Virus record (IMG/VR): IMGVR_UViG_3300025282_000194
Location: 1-27,248 of that record
Length of the DNA: 27,248 nucleotides
Origin: a virus
Strand: one strand, 5' to 3'
In this document: one piece after another, positions 24,434-27,248 of the stretch
How positions within the stretch are numbered: position 1 is the stretch's first letter
Layout: the number at the start of each line of letters is the position of its first letter
Notes under the pieces: generated by a model
The model's database searches: none
The model's input: the letters and a program-made list of their open reading frames with translations, nothing else
Told to the model about the DNA's origin: nothing
Position numbers and translations under genes: made by a program

Positions 24434-24862
24434 ATGGAGACACAGTTACTTTGTACATTTTGTACGTCAGATGGGTTGGTCGATACTTGTCAAAATATCT
24501 CAGAAAAATATCAAGTAGTTTCAAATAAAATTTTTATTTTAGAAAATACGAAAGAAGCTGCGGACATTTACTCTGATGATGAACAACAGTTAATTTTAAC
24601 ATATAATGTTACAAATGCTGATTTAAGTGATGTTTTGAATTCTACAATATCTGTTCATCGCAAAAAACAAACTAATACTATTTATACAATTAATGCTCTT
24701 AATAAATTAATCATGGAAAAGAATAATGGAATCTTAGATAAAAGATTTAGGGTTAATTGGGAAGAATTAGAGAATATGGTTTTGGTTACCGCATATGGTA
24801 AATTGAAAAGAATACCAACACAAGTAAAACAAATTTTAAGGTTAGATGAGATTGCGCAATAA
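24434..24862 (+). CDS. unknown 142-residue protein
   Basis: The product begins METQLLCTFCTSDGLVDTC and continues with beta strands (YQVVSNKIFILEN, QQLILTYNV). It then has a SVHRKKQTNTIYTINALNKLI element and a C-terminal KRFRVNWEELENMVLVT plus KLKRIPTQVKQI. This pattern is familiar to me from unassigned proteins of marine T4-like phages, but I know no function. Three Cys lie in the first 20 residues. It has no signal peptide or membrane segment. The ribosome site is inside a hairpin. The lipoprotein gene starts within its last 17 bases, in another frame. Confidence 0.72.
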   Translation: METQLLCTFCTSDGLVDTCQNISEKYQVVSNKIFILENTKEAADIYSDDEQQLILTYNVTNADLSDVLNSTISVHRKKQTNTIYTINALNKLIMEKNNGILDKRFRVNWEELENMVLVTAYGKLKRIPTQVKQILRLDEIAQ

Positions 24863-25502
24863 ATTGCATTTGTTTAAAATTATAACAGTATCCATTATGC
24901 TTTGGGCTGGTATATCTAGCTGTGCATCTAGGGGACGGCCCATTCCAGAAAGAGCAGTCGATACTCTTCAACAAAGATTGACAACCCAAGACGTATCAGA
25001 TGCACCAGAAAGAGTAGTCGATATTCTTCAACAAAGATTGACAACCCAAGACGTACAATTTTTATTTATGGGATTGCGTCCACGACCAACCACACAGGTT
25101 CATGAATCTATTATTCGTGAGATGGGGTTGTGTTTAAATATGGATACTAGAGAGTTACCTTCCATTCAGTGGTTCGTAGCTGATACTATAGTAGGAGATC
25201 CATCTGGTATCCTTTCATATGGTGTTACGGGCTGGTCTGAAGAAATGGATTATAGAGTTGTAATTCTTGAGGATAATTTTTGGTGGGATGCATATATTAT
25301 ATCCCATGAACTAATACATGTTTACGGATTTCCAGAAGGACATCCTATACTTGCTTATTGTTCACTTCGGTCAGGATTACAACATCCATTAAGATTGATT
25401 CCGACAGATTCTCTTCTCGCGTTGAGAGAACGAGCAGAGTCGGTATCTATTAATAAAGATGAATTAGATGCTTTTAAACTACGAATACTTAATAATAAAT
25501 AA
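24846..25502 (+). CDS. lipoprotein with HELIH zinc-metallopeptidase motif
   Basis: The protein has 218 residues. It has a basic N-terminus (MRLRNKLHLFK), a hydrophobic core and a lipobox-like ISSC with C26, so it is probably a lipoprotein in the host envelope. Residues about 34-70 are a tandem repeat of a 20-residue unit (VDTLQQRLTTQDV and VDILQQRLTTQDV). The C-terminal domain carries HELIHVYGFPEGH (154-166): HExxH with a Gly three residues on and a His eight residues after the second His, two more than in metzincins. A further conserved-looking stretch is AYCSLRSG. It could cut envelope proteins or peptidoglycan-linked substrates during lysis, or alter the cell surface against other phages. 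An inactive structural lipoprotein is also possible. Its start overlaps the previous gene; AAGG lies just upstream. Confidence 0.8.
   Translation: MRLRNKLHLFKIITVSIMLWAGISSCASRGRPIPERAVDTLQQRLTTQDVSDAPERVVDILQQRLTTQDVQFLFMGLRPRPTTQVHESIIREMGLCLNMDTRELPSIQWFVADTIVGDPSGILSYGVTGWSEEMDYRVVILEDNFWWDAYIISHELIHVYGFPEGHPILAYCSLRSGLQHPLRLIPTDSLLALRERAESVSINKDELDAFKLRILNNK
24945..25055 (+). repeat. 60-base tandem duplication in the lipoprotein gene
   Basis: The sequence from 24945 recurs from 25005, a 60-base (20-residue) period. About 51 bases line up with only two differences, both C/T. The repeat keeps frame and adds one linker unit between the lipid anchor and the protease-like domain. The high identity points to a recent event. 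Confidence 0.9.
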
Positions 25503-25517
25503 ACTTTAAATTGCCCC

Positions 25518-25546
25518 TTGACAATTAATACTAAACCTGTTACATT
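25518..25546 (+). promoter_or_regulatory. sigma70-like promoter P3 before gp32
   Basis: TTGACA (25518-25523), a 17-base spacer and TACATT (25541-25546) lie in the gap before the gp32-like gene. The four bases upstream (CCCC) match promoter P1. The start codon is 43 bases downstream behind a strong AAGGAG. It should give early, strong expression of the single-strand binding protein and recombinase. Confidence 0.85.
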
Positions 25547-25589
25547 AAGTAGTGTTAAATTATAAACCCTAAACCATAAGGAGAAAATT

Positions 25590-26360
25590 ATGGCTCTTGA
25601 CATTAACGCACTTCGTGCCAAGTTAAACACTTTTCAGGGACAAACTAAGCGGTCATCCGCTTTTTGGAGGCCGGCTGAAGGCAAGTCCCTAGTAAGGATT
25701 GTTCCGTTAACGGACTGTCCCGAAAACCCTTTCATTGAACTCTATTTCCATTATCTTGGAAACCGGAGTCACCTAAGCCCAATTTCCAACGGCAATCGTG
25801 ATCCGATTGCAGAATTCGCTGAGAACCTTCGTTCTGAAGGAACTCGCGATGCCTATCAACAGGCTCGTGCTTTTATGCCCAAACTTCGTACCTTCGTTCC
25901 AGTAGTGGTTCGTGGTGAAGAAGACATGGGTGTACGTTTTTACTCGTTTGGTAAGACTGTTTATCAAGCACTTCTTACTTATATTAACGATCCTGACTAT
26001 GGTGATATTACTCATATCGAAACAGGACGGGATATCGTAGTGGATTATACTCCACAGGAGAAGAGTGATACGAACTTCGCGAAGACGACGATTTTGGTGA
26101 AGCCGAATCAGACTCCAATTTCAAAGGATGCTGAGTTGGTCGAACGTTGGACAACCAATCAACCAAATCTTACTACTCTTTTTAAAGAGCCTTCTTATGA
26201 AGAGTTGTCTGTTGTTCTAAAACGTTATCTTGATCCTAATTCTGCTGATGAAGATACTAGTGTAACTGAAACGATGGTTACACCTGCTACAGTACAGGAT
26301 TCGTCTAGTGATACGGTTAAGTCAGCAGTAGATGAGTTTGAGTCCCTATTTGCAGAATAG
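25590..26360 (+). CDS. 32: single-stranded DNA-binding protein, gp32-like
   Basis: The protein has 256 residues (T4 gp32 has 301). It coats single-stranded DNA and recruits replication and recombination proteins. The N-terminus (LNTFQGQTKRSSAFWRP) suits the cooperative, basic part. The core follows with GKSLVRIVP, LYFHYLGN, FVPVVVRGEEDMGVRFYSFGK and YTPQEKSDTNFAKT. The C-terminus is acidic and ends in DEFESLFAE, as gp32 tails do. Where T4 has the CPVC zinc site, this protein has LSPIS (62-66), so the zinc ligands are absent. Promoter P3 and a strong AAGGAG precede it; the recombinase starts 11 bases after its stop. Confidence 0.9.
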   Translation: MALDINALRAKLNTFQGQTKRSSAFWRPAEGKSLVRIVPLTDCPENPFIELYFHYLGNRSHLSPISNGNRDPIAEFAENLRSEGTRDAYQQARAFMPKLRTFVPVVVRGEEDMGVRFYSFGKTVYQALLTYINDPDYGDITHIETGRDIVVDYTPQEKSDTNFAKTTILVKPNQTPISKDAELVERWTTNQPNLTTLFKEPSYEELSVVLKRYLDPNSADEDTSVTETMVTPATVQDSSSDTVKSAVDEFESLFAE

Positions 26361-26371
26361 GGAGCTAGCTC

Positions 26372-27248
26372 ATGGCTGTCAAAAAGAAAATAAAGACGCC
26401 AGATCGTGATGAGATGGCGCAAATTATTGCTGATAGTTTAAATTCTTTGATATCTGATGAAGATAAAGTTGCATTTTTCTTAGACGGCTATGACGAGACT
26501 CCAATTGATTTAGACGATTGGGTATCCACAGGAGCCACCATGCTTGATTTGGCGATTTCAAATCGTTCGCATGGTGGTTTGCCTGTGGGTAGGATAGTAG
26601 AAATTACAGGACTAGAACAGTCAGGTAAGAGTTTACTAGCCGCACACGTTATAGCTAATACTCAAAAGAGAGGCGGTATTGGTGTTATCATTGATACCGA
26701 ATCTTCTGTGCATGATGATTTCTATCGTGCTATTGGTCTTGATATGTCCAAGTTGGTTTATGTTCATGCTGAAGCAATAGAAGATGTCTTTGATATGATT
26801 ACCAATATCATTGAGAAGGTCAGAAAAACAGAGAAGGATAAGATTGTTACTATTGTAGTAGATTCTGTTTCCGCTGCTTCGACTAAGAGTGAAATAGAAT
26901 CTAAGTTTACTAAGGATGGTTATGCAACTGATAAGGCAATCATTTTAAGTAAGGCTATGAGAAAGGTTACGAATATGTTAGCCAAGCAACGTATTCTATT
27001 AATCTTCACCAATCAGTTAAGACAGAAGATGAATGCAATGCCTTTCGCAGATCAGTATACTACGTCTGGAGGAATGTCACTTCGATTTCATTCATCAGTT
27101 CGTTTGAGATTGAAGATGGTTTCAAAGATAAAAAATTCTTCGAACGATGTTATTGGAGTATCTGTTAAAGCAATTGTAATGAAGAATCGTTGTGGTCCGC
27201 CGCTTCGCGAAGCTATTTTTGATATTTACTTTGATCGTGGTATTGACG
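26372..27248 (+). CDS. RecA-family recombinase (uvsX position), 3' end outside the window
   Basis: At least 292 residues are visible, open to the window edge. They include a Lys-rich N-terminus, STGATMLDLAI, GGLPVGRIVEITG and Walker A GLEQSGKS (80-87). Further on are IIDTES, the Walker B strand TIVVDSVSAAS, the loop-2 region IFTNQLRQKM...TTSGG, and KNRCGPPLREAIFDIYFDRGID, matching the RecA 'KNK..PPF..AEFDI..G.GI' end. It catalyses strand exchange on DNA coated by the gp32 protein encoded just upstream. Its motifs are nearer bacterial RecA (GPESSGKT, TTTGGNALKF) than T4 UvsX (GPSKSFKS), although it occupies the T4 uvsX role. GGAG at 26361-26364 is the ribosome site. Confidence 0.93.
   Translation, partial: MAVKKKIKTPDRDEMAQIIADSLNSLISDEDKVAFFLDGYDETPIDLDDWVSTGATMLDLAISNRSHGGLPVGRIVEITGLEQSGKSLLAAHVIANTQKRGGIGVIIDTESSVHDDFYRAIGLDMSKLVYVHAEAIEDVFDMITNIIEKVRKTEKDKIVTIVVDSVSAASTKSEIESKFTKDGYATDKAIILSKAMRKVTNMLAKQRILLIFTNQLRQKMNAMPFADQYTTSGGMSLRFHSSVRLRLKMVSKIKNSSNDVIGVSVKAIVMKNRCGPPLREAIFDIYFDRGID

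Noticed and set aside
1-27248. tRNA genes, CRISPR arrays, insertion sequences, attachment sites
   Set aside because: Gaps between genes are all shorter than about 120 bases and hold no cloverleaf, regular repeat-spacer pattern or transposase; repeats found are all within genes.

Overview
The window is a stretch of a tailed, T4-like (myovirus) genome. It carries a contractile tail sheath and tail tube, tail fibres of the marine-phage type, a baseplate/tape-measure operon, and the start of a DNA-maintenance block (gp32-like single-strand binding protein and a RecA-family recombinase). All supported genes lie on the + strand, packed with few gaps. I see no tRNA, rRNA, CRISPR array, insertion sequence or integrase. 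Base composition is AT-leaning, but several segments inside the fibre and baseplate genes are clearly GC-richer. A Gram-negative host is suggested by a phage-encoded lipoprotein with a lipobox and by TTGACA-type promoters. A marine origin is suggested by the style of the fibre modules. Host and source are inference.

Layout. 1-156: end of an unidentified gene and a weak terminator-like element. 157-3394: small ORF, sheath (gp18) and tube (gp19), closed by a clear intrinsic terminator at 3431-3463. 3509-12041: two small structural proteins, then two fibre genes of 797 and 1684 residues that share an N-terminal adapter; the larger ends in an S74-type intramolecular chaperone. 12046-14731: two good sigma70-like promoters, two small proteins and an SNF2/HARP-type helicase. 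14774-24398: hub-assembly protein with a probable frameshift extension, tape measure, tube-initiator-like protein, LysM protein, large hub-like protein, an unknown protein and a small, divergent family-A DNA polymerase-like protein. Many of these genes are joined by TAATG stop/start overlaps. 24434-25502: an unknown protein behind a hairpin that hides its ribosome binding site, and a lipoprotein with an HELIH zinc-protease motif. 25518-27248: a promoter, gp32 and RecA (cut by the window end).

How they fit together. The hub-assembly protein, tape measure, initiator-like, LysM and hub-like proteins should build the baseplate and set tail length. Tube and sheath polymerise on that base, and the two fibres bind it through a common adapter for host recognition. 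Helicase, gp32 and recombinase belong to recombination-dependent replication and have sigma70-like promoters suited to early expression, apart from the late structural genes.

Most interesting: (1) a T7 run at the end of the hub-assembly gene that would fuse it to a 65-residue extension reaching exactly to the tape-measure start, like the lambda G/GT arrangement; (2) a stripped-down PolA-like protein translationally coupled to baseplate genes; (3) a phage lipoprotein metallopeptidase candidate with a recent tandem duplication; (4) fibre adapters that are protein-identical but differ at ten of eleven codons, inside strongly mosaic fibre genes.
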